Program-made: the position numbers and the translations under genes
Shown here: piece by piece, positions 25,301-33,425 of the stretch
Layout: every line of letters starts with the position of its first letter
How positions within the stretch are numbered: the first letter of the stretch is position 1
Assembly: GCF_016583905.1 (NCBI RefSeq)
Contig: NZ_NRRY01000049.1
Location: 1-37,176 of the forward strand
Reading direction: 5' to 3'
Source of the DNA: Lamprobacter modestohalophilus
GTDB lineage: Bacteria; Pseudomonadota; Gammaproteobacteria; Chromatiales; Chromatiaceae
DNA length: 37,176 nucleotides
Notes under the pieces: model-generated
Database searches by the model: none
What the model saw: only the letters and a program-made list of their open reading frames with translations
Told to the model about the DNA's origin: nothing

Positions 25301-25430
25301 GTGCTGCCGTCAGCGTCACTATCCCAGCGCCGGCGGCCAGTACTGAGGGTGCACGCTCCGCCACCCGCTGGGCGGGTGTTGCCAGCAAGGCCCCTAGCAG
25401 CGGCGCGGCGATGATCACCATCAGCGTCAT
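22335..25430 (-). CDS. mrpA: Mrp Na+/H+ antiporter fused subunits A and B
   Basis: This 1031-residue membrane protein has a NuoL-like antiporter domain (residues 1 to about 520; [16 protein letters not shown] and [33 protein letters not shown] are MrpA hallmarks), a DUF4040/MbhD-type domain (about 670-760; [31 protein letters not shown]), then an MnhB domain (about 800-960; [16 protein letters not shown]). It is thus an MrpA-MrpB fusion, as in group 2 mrp operons. Two low-complexity inserts are present: five NAATP-like repeats (near residue 610) and an Ala/Ser/Gly/Thr tail (last 70 residues). It is the first gene of the operon; together the complex exchanges cytoplasmic Na+ for external H+. 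Confidence 0.95.
   Translation of the reverse strand: [1031 protein letters not shown]
22430..22538 (-). repeat. Short-unit coding repeat in mrpA 3' end
   Basis: Imperfect units related to CTGCTGGCA/CCGCTGGTA, about 9 bases apart, encode a tail of small residues ([20 protein letters not shown] and similar) after the MnhB domain. The tail is hydrophilic and not expected in the family. Confidence 0.7.
23536..23610 (-). repeat. 15-bp coding tandem repeat in mrpA, five units
   Basis: Units at 23536, 23551, 23566, 23581 and 23596 follow the plus-strand pattern GGTGTTGCAGCGGTC and encode NAATP-like pentapeptides between the antiporter domain and the MbhD-type domain. The first and third units are identical. 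Confidence 0.85.
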
Positions 25431-25505
25431 GGTTGATCACGACAGCTCGCACCGCGCCGCCACTGTTGATGCTTGTCCGGTCCTAGCGACACACGCGGTT
25501 ACGGC

Positions 25506-25925
25506 TTAGTGTGTTGGCTGAGAGACCTCTTCGAGCACCTCGCCGCTGAGCTGGATTTGGTCAGAGCGAGTCGCCAGATCGCCGAGCGAGACGACACCGA
25601 CACTGCGCTCATCGCGGTCGACCACGATCAATCCGCGGATCTGCTTCTGCTCCATCAGCTTGGCGGCCTCCTCGACATCATCGTCGACATAGCGGAGCTC
25701 TACCCCATTGGTCATGAGGTGGGAGACCGGCGTCTCGGGGTCGATCCTGTCGGCGAGGCCGCGGATGACGATATCGCGATCCGTTAAGGTGCCGACGATC
25801 TGGTTCTCTTCCAGGACCGGCAGCATCCCGATGTCGTGCTCGCGCATCATGCGAGCGGCATCGATCATCGACGCGTTATGGCCGATGTACTCGAGCTGAG
25901 GTGTCATCACGTCTTGAAGTTGCAT
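25506..25925 (-). CDS. CBS-domain pair protein
   Basis: This 139-residue cytoplasmic protein is made of two CBS motifs: MQLQDVMTPQLEYIGHNASMIDAARMM with IVGTLTDRDIVIRGLA, and VSHLMTNGVELRYVDDDVEEAAKLM with SVGVVSLGDLATR. CBS pairs bind adenosyl ligands such as AMP or ATP and sense energy state. AGAGGAG precedes the ATG. It is 80 bases upstream of mrpA and on the same strand, so it may be the first gene of the mrp transcription unit, though no functional link is shown. Confidence 0.88.
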   Translation of the reverse strand: MQLQDVMTPQLEYIGHNASMIDAARMMREHDIGMLPVLEENQIVGTLTDRDIVIRGLADRIDPETPVSHLMTNGVELRYVDDDVEEAAKLMEQKQIRGLIVVDRDERSVGVVSLGDLATRSDQIQLSGEVLEEVSQPTH

Positions 25926-26381
25926 CGATTGTGCTCCTCTGGTTGCGTTGAATGCTGGGACAAGGCTCGCCCCAATCGTCTACCTGACTGTGCAATGCCA
26001 ATGCCAGCCATTGCAGCAAAGCATGGCTCATGGCGCAGACAGGGTCCGAGCCGATGGTTTCGCAAGGCCAATGCCAATGCCGCCGCCAGCGACTCACACG
26101 CGGCATCGACCATTGCAGTAGCGGCCAGGCGGGAAACAGCTCGGGCAACAGCTTGGGCTAGCCAGCGCCTGCGCTCGAGCATCGGCTTACCGCCGTCGCA
26201 GTGGCCAAATACCCCAGTCTGGTGGATTTGCCCCGGGTTGGAGCCTTAGCCGGGTTGGCGGCGGCGCTGGCCTCGGTGTCCGGCTGAGTCCTGACGATTG
26301 GGACGTCGCAGACCGGCCACTTACAGCGAAGCTGAACCCAAGCCGAACCCAAGCTGGAAAACGCAGATCAGGATAGAGACC
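25926..26381. other. Intergenic region of about 456 bases, no gene supported
   Basis: Several open frames cross this region, but none has a ribosome site or a recognisable sequence. Two copies of CCAATGCCAATGCC occur (about 25999 and 26070). A frame reading AVAVAKYPSLVDLPRVGALAG toward a TGA near 26285 might be a gene remnant. The promoter of the CBS gene should lie near 25930-25990. Confidence 0.35.
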
Positions 26382-27239
26382 TCAATGCACCGGTGGATCA
26401 GTGCGCGGGACCTGATCGACTGGGGCGACCGGCTCGTCGGGCTTGCGCGGCGGCGTTGCGTCCTCGGGGACCTCGTTGATCATCATCTCCGGTGTCTCGT
26501 AGCCCTCGAGATTGCGCACGCACACAGCGAGCTGCGCGCCATCCCAGCGCAGCTCGTTGAAGCTCGGCGGGGTTGAGCGCAGCCGCCGCGATAGGGTGCC
26601 GGCCCCGATCATCCGCACCGAGCCCTGCACCGTCTCCTGGGTAAGGTCGAAGGCGTCATGGACATGGCCGGAGAGCACGGCGAGCACCTTGCGCTTGGCC
26701 AGCTCGGTCATCGCCTTCTGGCCATGTCTGGTCAATGCGGTGCCTTGGGTGCCGGCTTCTCGCAGCGGGTGGTGGGCGGTCACCAGCGCGCGTGTCCCCT
26801 CGGGTAGCGCATCGAGCCGCGCGAGGCATCGCTCCAACGCCGCCTCGGTCACCCAGCCTTTCGACCAGTTCGGGCGTGGCTGCCAGCGCGCGACGGTCTT
26901 GAGCGGCACGATGGCAAGCCCTGGCAGATCGATTGGCAGCTCCACCTTGTCGGCGATGGCCCGAATCCGCTTGTACGGATCGAAGAAGCGCTGGATCGGG
27001 TTGAAATAGGGCAGATCGTGATTGCCCACCTCGACCGTGACCGGGGCCTCGAGCGCGCGTATCCAGGCGCAGGCCGCATCGAACTCGTGCTGCCGAGCAC
27101 GCATGGTCAGATCTCCGGTGATGGCCACCGCGTCAGGCTGCTTGTCGGCAATCTCTTGCTTCACCCAGTCCAGGGCGCGATTGTCCTCGAGCCCGAAATG
27201 GATGTCGCTCAGATGGAACAGGAGATAGGGATCAGTCAT
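26382..27239 (-). CDS. Calcineurin-type metallophosphoesterase
   Basis: This 285-residue cytoplasmic protein has the five metal-binding motifs of the superfamily: D12-I-H14 (LSDIHFG), G-D43 (ITGDLT), G-N73-H74-D, H in VTAHHPLRE, and GHVHD. Family members hydrolyse phosphomono- or diesters such as cyclic nucleotides; the substrate here is unknown. The start at 27239 (MTDPYLLFHLSD) is preferred over an ATG 12 codons upstream because the fold begins immediately; GAGAG is a modest ribosome site. The C-terminus is a proline-rich tail (TPPRKPDEPVAPVDQVP). It is monocistronic by spacing. Confidence 0.88.
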   Translation of the reverse strand: MTDPYLLFHLSDIHFGLEDNRALDWVKQEIADKQPDAVAITGDLTMRARQHEFDAACAWIRALEAPVTVEVGNHDLPYFNPIQRFFDPYKRIRAIADKVELPIDLPGLAIVPLKTVARWQPRPNWSKGWVTEAALERCLARLDALPEGTRALVTAHHPLREAGTQGTALTRHGQKAMTELAKRKVLAVLSGHVHDAFDLTQETVQGSVRMIGAGTLSRRLRSTPPSFNELRWDGAQLAVCVRNLEGYETPEMMINEVPEDATPPRKPDEPVAPVDQVPRTDPPVH

Positions 27240-27420
27240 CGGTAGAACTCTCAGAAAAAGGATTTGCAGGGACAATACTCGCAGGGGAAAGCGCTCCTTG
27301 GTGCAGGGCGCTCTTGGTCGCGGCCGCGAGCCGATTCGTCTTGATGCTGGTCATCCAGCCGAGTGCTAAGCTGGATGCAGTGATCAAGACCCTCAGTGGC
27401 TGACTTGCGAGCAACACCTG

Positions 27421-27987
27421 ATGGAAGCGCAACGCCTTCTCACTATCGACGACCTGCTAGCCTGGCCTGGTGACGAACGCGTTGAGCTGATCGACGGCGA
27501 GATCGTGCAGCGGCCGATGAGCCGTTTCGAGCATGGTCAGGCGCAAACCGCGCTGATTGGTCAATCATTCCCCCTCGTCACGCAACGGCAGCCGGGCGGT
27601 TGGTGGATCGTTCCCGAGATCAGTGTCCGTTACAACGAGCACCATTGTCCCAGCCACGACCTGGCCGGCTGGCGCAAGGAGCGGCTGCCGGAGCGTCCCG
27701 CCGGCGTGATGACGGTGTTGCCGGATTGGGTCTGCGAGATCCTCTCCCCAGGCCATGAGGGCAAGGACACGGTCACCCACTTCCTGCGCCTCCAGCGTGC
27801 CGGCGTTCCGTTCTATTGGATTGTCTCACCCGAGGACCGAGCGCTGATCGCCTATGCCCTGGATGACGGTGGCTACCGCGCCCTGTACACGGCCGAAGGC
27901 CCGGACGAGACCGCAGCCAAGGTGCGCATCCCGCCGTTCGAGGCGATCGAGATCGACCTAAGCCTCCTGTTCGGCGGCCTTGGATGA
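27421..27987 (+). CDS. Uma2-family (DUF820) PD-(D/E)XK nuclease-like protein
   Basis: This 188-residue protein begins with TIDDLLAWPGDERVELIDGEIVQRP, the Uma2 opening, then EISVRYNEHHCPSHDLAGWRKERLP and PDWVCEILSPGHEGKDTVTHFLRLQRAGVPFYWIV. The catalytic acid residues and the Glu of EILSP match the restriction-endonuclease-like fold. Function is unknown, although such proteins are numerous in cyanobacteria and sulfur bacteria. Its last 30 bases overlap the end of the RND pump gene on the opposite strand. Confidence 0.85.
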   Translation: MEAQRLLTIDDLLAWPGDERVELIDGEIVQRPMSRFEHGQAQTALIGQSFPLVTQRQPGGWWIVPEISVRYNEHHCPSHDLAGWRKERLPERPAGVMTVLPDWVCEILSPGHEGKDTVTHFLRLQRAGVPFYWIVSPEDRALIAYALDDGGYRALYTAEGPDETAAKVRIPPFEAIEIDLSLLFGGLG

Positions 27988-30900
27988 CTGCTTGGCTCCA
28001 CCGAACGCCCAACCGGTGGCGATGCACCCCAGCGGCACCACGATCAGCGTTAGCGGCACCGCAACGATCGGCCCGAACAGCAGCGAGATGGCCATGCCCT
28101 GGAAGATCGGATCGAACAGGATCGCGAAGGCGCCGGCCATCATGGTCAGATCGGTGACCCAGACCGGCCGCAGCCGGGTGCGACCGGCCTCGACCACGGC
28201 CTCGCGCACCGATAGGCCGCGGTTCACAGCATCCTGGGCAAAGTCCACCAGCAAGATCGAGTTGCGCACCTCGATGCCGGCCAGCGCGATGAAGCCGATC
28301 ATCGAGGTCGCAGTGAACTCGGCGCCGAGCAGCCAGTGGCCAGGCACAATGCCGATCAGGGTCAGCGGGATCGGCGCCATGATCACGGCCGGATGGATGA
28401 AGTTGCGGAACTCGGCCACCAGCAGCAAGTAGATCAGCGCCAATGCCGCGCCGAAGGCGATGCCAAGGTCACGGAAGGTCTTGTAGGTCACGGTCCACTC
28501 GCCTGACCATTCGAACGCGGTCGTGCCGGGTGTCGGGGGGCCGGTGAGGGTGCCGCGCGGCGCCTTAGTCCCATCCGGCGCGACATAGTCCTCGAGGTCT
28601 TGCTCGACCTGCAACATGCCGTAGATCGGTGCCCCGAGGCGGCCCTCCATGCCGGCGGTGACGTACTCGACCGGTCGCAGGTCCTTGTGATAGATCAGCG
28701 GATCGGCCGGCACCTCGATGAAGCGCCCGAGTTCAGCCAATGGCACCATGCGCCGCTCGCCGTTGCTGGCCGGGATCGGCAGCTCGCCGAGGCGATGGAG
28801 CTGAGTACGGGTGGCCAGCGGCAGCTGAAGCTTGATCTCAACCGGCTCCAGCGAGCGATCCTGCGCAATGTCGCCGAGGCTGTAGCCGCCCATCGCCATC
28901 GCCAGGTTGCGGGTGATGCTGTCGACATCGACGCCGTTGCGGCTCGCCTTCTCGTTGTCCACCTGGAAGTGCCAACGGCTATGTGGCGCTTGCATCCGGT
29001 TATCGACATCGACCACCCCGTCGGCGGCTGCGAACATCTCGGTCAGGTCCTCGGCGAAGCCGCGCCGCCCTGCAGGCGATGGCGCATAGACCTCCGCCAC
29101 CAGGGTCTGCAGGACTGGCGGCCCCGGCGGCATCTCCACCACGCTGATGTGGGCGTCGTGCTCGTCTGCCAGCGGTGTGAGCTGCTCGCGCACGGCCTGG
29201 GCGATGGCGTGGCTACTGCGCGCGCGCTCCTCCTTATCCAGCAGCCGTACCTGGATATCGGCCAGCCAAGGGTCCTGGCGCAAGTAGTAATGCCGGACCA
29301 AGCCGTTGAAGTCGAACGGTGCCGCGGTGCCGACATAGGCCTGCAATGAGCGTACCTCGGGGATATCGCGCAGCCGCTGCGCGAGCTGATGAGCGGCATT
29401 GGCGGTGGTCGGCAGCGAGGTCCCCTCGGGCAGATCGATGACGACATCGATCTCTGGCTTGTTGTCGTAGGGCAGCATCTTCACCGTCACTGCCTTCAGC
29501 GGCAGCATGGCGACGGCCGCAACGAAGGCGACGATGATGGCGATCAGGAACAGCCAGCGTGCCGGCCGCCGCTCGATCAGGGGCTCGATCAGCGGTCGAT
29601 AGGCACGGTCGATCCAGCCCTGCAGGCGGCGCTCGCGCCGCGCCGAGCGTTCCAAGGCCGCGAGCTTCGGTCGCAACCGGTAGGCGAGCCAGGGCGTGAA
29701 GACGAAGGCCGCGAACAGTGAGAACAGCATCGCCACCGAGCCCAGGATCGGGATCGGCCGCATGTAGGGTCCCATCATGCCGGTGACGAAGCCCATCGGC
29801 AGCAGCGCGGCGAGCACGGTCAGGGTGGCGATGATGGTTGGATTGCCGACCTCGCCAACGGCATCGATGGCGACGGCCTTGGCGGTTGCGCCCTCGGCGA
29901 GCCAGCGCCGGAAGATGTTCTCGACCACCACGGTGGCGTCATCGACCAAGATACCAATCGAGAAGATCAGCGCGAACAGGCTGACCCGGTTGATGGTGAA
30001 GCCGAGTGCCCCGGCCGACCAGACCGTCATCAGGATCACCACCGGGATCACGGCCAGCACGATCAGCGCCGGGCGCAAGCCGATCGCGATCAGCGACAAG
30101 AGCGCGACAGCGGCCGTCGCGCCGACCAGCGACAGCAGCAGCTCGTTGACCTTGCGGTCGGCGGTCTCACCGTAGTTGCGGGTGATCGCCACCTGCACCT
30201 GCTCCGGGATCATCGACCCCTTGAGCTGCTCGAGCCGTTCAAGCAGGTCTTTGGTCACGGCCACGCCATTGGCGCCGGACTGTTTGGCGATGGCGATCGT
30301 GACCGCACCGGCGCCGTTGGCCGAGTCATCCGCCGGATGGCTCGGGCCGGTGTAGAAGAACACCGCCTGGTCGGCGTGCTCGGGTCCCGCCGTGACCTTG
30401 GCGACGTCGCGCACATAGACAGGCTGTCCGCCCTCGCTATTGATGACCAAACGCTCGATGTCCCAGGCACCCTCAAGGTCATGCCCAGCTGACACTGCAC
30501 TGTGGGCCGCGCCTTGCTCGATGCTGCCGGTGCCGCGCCCGGCGTTGGCGTTGCGGATGGTCTTGGCGAGCTGATCCAGGCTGAGCCCGTAGCCGCGCAG
30601 TTGCTCCGGCTGCGGCTCGATGCTGATCTCGCGCCAGCGGCCGCCGACGACGAAGCCATTGCCGGTGTTCTCGACCTGCTTGAGCTCCTGCAGCAGCTGC
30701 AGCCCGAGCATCCGCAGTCGGGCATCGTCGATCTGCTCGGACCAAAGGGTCAGAGTCAGCACTGGCACGTCATCGATGGTCTTCGGCTGCACCAGCCATT
30801 CGGTCAGGTCCGGCGGCACCTGATCGAGATTGGATTCGATGGTGTCGTGGACCGCGACCACGGCGGGGTCGATCGGGGTGCCCACCTCGAAGCGCACCGT

Positions 30901-31320
30901 CACCAGCCCTTCTTCGCGGCGGCTGGCCGAGTAGACATGCTCGACGCCGTTCAGCTCGCTCATCAGCCGCTCCAACGGCTCCACGGCGAGCCTGGCGACC
31001 TGGCCGGACGAGGCGCCCGGATAGCGCAGCCTGATATCGACCATCGGCACCGAGATATCCGGGTCCTCCTGCCGCGGGGTGGTCAGCAGCCCGAGGATGC
31101 CGATCCCCAGCGTCGCCAGCAGCAGCAAGGGCGTCAGTGGCGAGTCGATGAAATAGGCCGCGATCTGTCCGGCGATGCCGCGGCCCTTGCCGGTCTCATC
31201 CGAATGCTCGTCCGAGCGCTTATCCCGGCTCTCATCCCTGCCGTCGTTCTGCACAGCAGTGTTTGGAGCGGCGTCAGACGAGGCGTCGGGATGGGTATCG
31301 ACAGGGTCGTGATTGGACAT
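27958..31320 (-). CDS. RND-family efflux transporter permease without adaptor gene
   Basis: This 1120-residue inner-membrane proton-driven exporter has a hydrophilic acidic N-terminal extension (about 1-45, Asp/Ser/Glu-rich) before the first helix. The TM4 motif GILVDDATVVVENIFRRWL carries the double aspartate of HAE-type (AcrB-like) pumps rather than the metal-exporting CusA pattern. The usual repeat of helix 1 plus a large periplasmic domain twice, and ending helices with GIEVRNSILLVDFAQDAV, are complete. No membrane-fusion (HlyD-type) or TolC-type gene lies beside it, so it may use a distant adaptor or belong to an adaptor-independent branch. The start at 31320 (MSNHDPV) lacks a good ribosome site. 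Confidence 0.92.
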   Translation of the reverse strand: MSNHDPVDTHPDASSDAAPNTAVQNDGRDESRDKRSDEHSDETGKGRGIAGQIAAYFIDSPLTPLLLLATLGIGILGLLTTPRQEDPDISVPMVDIRLRYPGASSGQVARLAVEPLERLMSELNGVEHVYSASRREEGLVTVRFEVGTPIDPAVVAVHDTIESNLDQVPPDLTEWLVQPKTIDDVPVLTLTLWSEQIDDARLRMLGLQLLQELKQVENTGNGFVVGGRWREISIEPQPEQLRGYGLSLDQLAKTIRNANAGRGTGSIEQGAAHSAVSAGHDLEGAWDIERLVINSEGGQPVYVRDVAKVTAGPEHADQAVFFYTGPSHPADDSANGAGAVTIAIAKQSGANGVAVTKDLLERLEQLKGSMIPEQVQVAITRNYGETADRKVNELLLSLVGATAAVALLSLIAIGLRPALIVLAVIPVVILMTVWSAGALGFTINRVSLFALIFSIGILVDDATVVVENIFRRWLAEGATAKAVAIDAVGEVGNPTIIATLTVLAALLPMGFVTGMMGPYMRPIPILGSVAMLFSLFAAFVFTPWLAYRLRPKLAALERSARRERRLQGWIDRAYRPLIEPLIERRPARWLFLIAIIVAFVAAVAMLPLKAVTVKMLPYDNKPEIDVVIDLPEGTSLPTTANAAHQLAQRLRDIPEVRSLQAYVGTAAPFDFNGLVRHYYLRQDPWLADIQVRLLDKEERARSSHAIAQAVREQLTPLADEHDAHISVVEMPPGPPVLQTLVAEVYAPSPAGRRGFAEDLTEMFAAADGVVDVDNRMQAPHSRWHFQVDNEKASRNGVDVDSITRNLAMAMGGYSLGDIAQDRSLEPVEIKLQLPLATRTQLHRLGELPIPASNGERRMVPLAELGRFIEVPADPLIYHKDLRPVEYVTAGMEGRLGAPIYGMLQVEQDLEDYVAPDGTKAPRGTLTGPPTPGTTAFEWSGEWTVTYKTFRDLGIAFGAALALIYLLLVAEFRNFIHPAVIMAPIPLTLIGIVPGHWLLGAEFTATSMIGFIALAGIEVRNSILLVDFAQDAVNRGLSVREAVVEAGRTRLRPVWVTDLTMMAGAFAILFDPIFQGMAISLLFGPIVAVPLTLIVVPLGCIATGWAFGGAKQSSKAAEQEA

Positions 31321-31821
31321 CGGCAAACGAAGTGCTCAGCGGCGAACAAGGAATGGAGAAGCAAGGAATGTGGGAGACGGATAAGCCGGCTCCTTGATGC
31401 GCTAAGCAAACTGAGTACCAGTCACATTGATCACCGTTGCTTTGATTGAGCCATCGGCAGCCGCCGCAGGTTAAATGGCGCGACATCGGTGGCGGCATTA
31501 ACCCACGGCAGCGTCCGCGACCGGCATCAAGCGGGTGATTTGAGCCACTGGCGGCGGCTATGCCCCGGCGGCTCAAGTACAACGCGGCTACCCTCAGGTG
31601 CCCGAGTGTTCAAATGCGTCCATCGCATCTCCACCGAGCCCACTGCCTGTGCGCACAGCCCAGAGCAGGCACCTAAGTCGCCTAGACAGGTGGCACATTC
31701 ACTGCATCAGGGACAAGCGATGAGTCTGCGACTCGCCCGCGACCGAGCTGCGCATCGTCAGCGGCGAGCACCACTCATCCTGCATCTTCACTTCACCGTC
31801 GATGACCACAGGAGGTCCCTC
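31321..31821. promoter_or_regulatory. Divergent intergenic region between RND and SYLF genes
   Basis: About 500 bases with no supported gene. It includes an inverted repeat, TTGAGCC (31540-31546) and GGCTCAA (31570-31576), with a GC-rich 23-base loop that could be a hairpin or operator. GGAGG directly before the SYLF start is its ribosome site. Confidence 0.35.
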
Positions 31822-32559
31822 ATGAGCTATCGCATCAGTCCATTAACTGCCATGACCCTATCACTGATCCTGACGGGGTCCTTGCTGACCGCCGACGGCT
31901 TTGCGGCCGAAGGCATGACATCGGATGACCCCTCTGCCAGCGCCTCGGCAACCGGAGGATCGAGCTCCGACGAGCTGAAGAACGCCAAGGAGACGGTTCG
32001 CGAGGCGGCGGATGTTGTTCAGAAGATCCAGTCCGACCCTCAGGCGAGCGACCTGCTCGAGCAGGCCGAGGCGATCTTTGTCGTCCCGGATTACGCGCGG
32101 GCGGCACTGGTCGTCGGTGGTGCCGGTGGCCAGGGCATCCTCATCGCCAAGAACGATGGCGGTTGGTCAGCACCCGCCTTCTACAACATCGGCACCGTTC
32201 AGATTGGCGCCGCGGCAGGCGCCGAGGCGGGAGAGGTGGCCTTCATGATCATGTCGGGTGATCTGCTCGAGAGCTTTGGCCAAATGCACAATTTTGCGCT
32301 CAATTCGGATACCGGCTACACCGTCGTCGAGGATTCGGAGCGCACGCAGACCTCGATCGGCAAGGGCACCAATGTTGCCGTCTGGTCCGGCACTGAGGGC
32401 CTCTATGGCGACTTCGCCGCCAGTGTCTCGGACATCTTCTGGGACGAGGATGCGAACAACGCCTATTACGGTCGTCAGGTCACGGCGAGCCAGATCATCA
32501 ACGGCGAGGTCGAGGACCCGATGTCGCCAAGCCCGCTGCTCAGTGCTGAGACGCCCTGA
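31822..32559 (+). CDS. SYLF (YSC84-type) lipid-binding domain protein, exported
   Basis: This 245-residue protein has a Sec signal peptide (residues 1 to about 29, ending GFAAEG). After a Ser/Ala linker comes the SYLF domain: QASDLLEQAEAIFVVPDY, GGAGGQGILIAKNDGGWSAPAFYNIG, QIGAAAGAEAGEVAFMIMS, GKGTNVAVWSGTEGLYG. Eukaryotic relatives bind phosphoinositides; bacterial ones are periplasmic and poorly understood. GGAGG lies just before the ATG; the frame continues upstream to 31489 without a better start. Two small envelope-protein genes follow on the same strand. Confidence 0.88.
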   Translation: MSYRISPLTAMTLSLILTGSLLTADGFAAEGMTSDDPSASASATGGSSSDELKNAKETVREAADVVQKIQSDPQASDLLEQAEAIFVVPDYARAALVVGGAGGQGILIAKNDGGWSAPAFYNIGTVQIGAAAGAEAGEVAFMIMSGDLLESFGQMHNFALNSDTGYTVVEDSERTQTSIGKGTNVAVWSGTEGLYGDFAASVSDIFWDEDANNAYYGRQVTASQIINGEVEDPMSPSPLLSAETP

Positions 32560-32753
32560 TCCCAGGCGAGTTGATGCCCTTGGGGCCAGCTGGCAGCAGG
32601 GTCTCTAACTGCCAGAAGGCTCCCCCATCCGTAGAAGTACAGGAGCGCCTCTGGATACCAGTGAGTGTGGCGCTTCTGCGTTGGCGACACCTGCTGCTGT
32701 CTCAGGTCGGTCGCACCGCTGCGGCCATCCATCCCCGTCAGTCTTTGAGGACG

Positions 32754-33242
32754 ATGATGACCACCCGAATCTATATCCGCGCCCGCGATCCGCAGAACGG
32801 TCGGCGTCTGGTTGAAGAGCTGATCGCCGACGGCATCCATCCTGAGGCCTTGACGCTGATCGGCCAGCAGCTCCCTAGCGGGCTTCCCGTCAAGACCAGA
32901 CGCTGGCGCAGCGATGCAAGTGCGCTGCTCCGTGGTGCCCTCATCGGCGCCGCTGGCCTATTGGCAGTCTCCCTATTGCTGCTGCAGGCATTGCAGCCGT
33001 TTGCACTGCTGACACTGATTGTCATTGGCGCCGCTATCGGCGGCGGCTGGTGGCTAAGGCGTAATCGCAGCGCCAACCTCCCGCTCTCCGCCCAGCAGCA
33101 GGCCTTGCAAGGCGGTGAGCTCTTGATCTTGGCAGATATACCAGATGCCGAAGCGCCGCAGATCGAAGAACGCGTCAGCCAAGGTCACCCCGAGCTCTTG
33201 GTGCTTGGCCCAGATGCCGGCGGATCACCGCCGTTTCCTTAA
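32754..33242 (+). CDS. Small membrane protein with N-terminal alpha/beta domain
   Basis: This is a 162-residue protein. Residues 1 to about 50 (TTRIYIRARDPQNGRRLVEEL) resemble the small alpha/beta domain of general stress protein 17M/YflT-like proteins. Two hydrophobic segments follow (about 62-84 and 86-102), then a hydrophilic end. GAGG is close to the first of two adjacent ATGs. The glycine-rich hairpin AAIGGGWWLRR between the helices is typical of stress-induced membrane proteins. No function can be assigned. Confidence 0.65.
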   Translation: MMTTRIYIRARDPQNGRRLVEELIADGIHPEALTLIGQQLPSGLPVKTRRWRSDASALLRGALIGAAGLLAVSLLLLQALQPFALLTLIVIGAAIGGGWWLRRNRSANLPLSAQQQALQGGELLILADIPDAEAPQIEERVSQGHPELLVLGPDAGGSPPFP

Positions 33243-33425
33243 CGCTCCAGAGATTGCTGCCTGTTGCCTGCGTCCGATCGATAGCTGGTCATCTTTCAGC
33301 TGGTCATCCTTCGTGCTCCGGCCATCCTTCAATGACCCAATCTCCGCTGATCCTAGGACCAGAACCAATGACTGCAGCGACTGAATTCATCTGATGCCAC
33401 GCAAACGCGGGCAGGAGACGACACT

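Noticed and set aside
22335-25430. MrpA-like protein considered as a complex I (NuoL) subunit
   Set aside because: The MnhB domain at the C-terminus and the following C-D-E-F-G genes identify an Mrp antiporter.
30502-31449. Rightward open frame of 315 codons
   Set aside because: Antisense shadow of the RND permease; its His/Gln/Leu-rich content is typical of GC-rich antisense frames.
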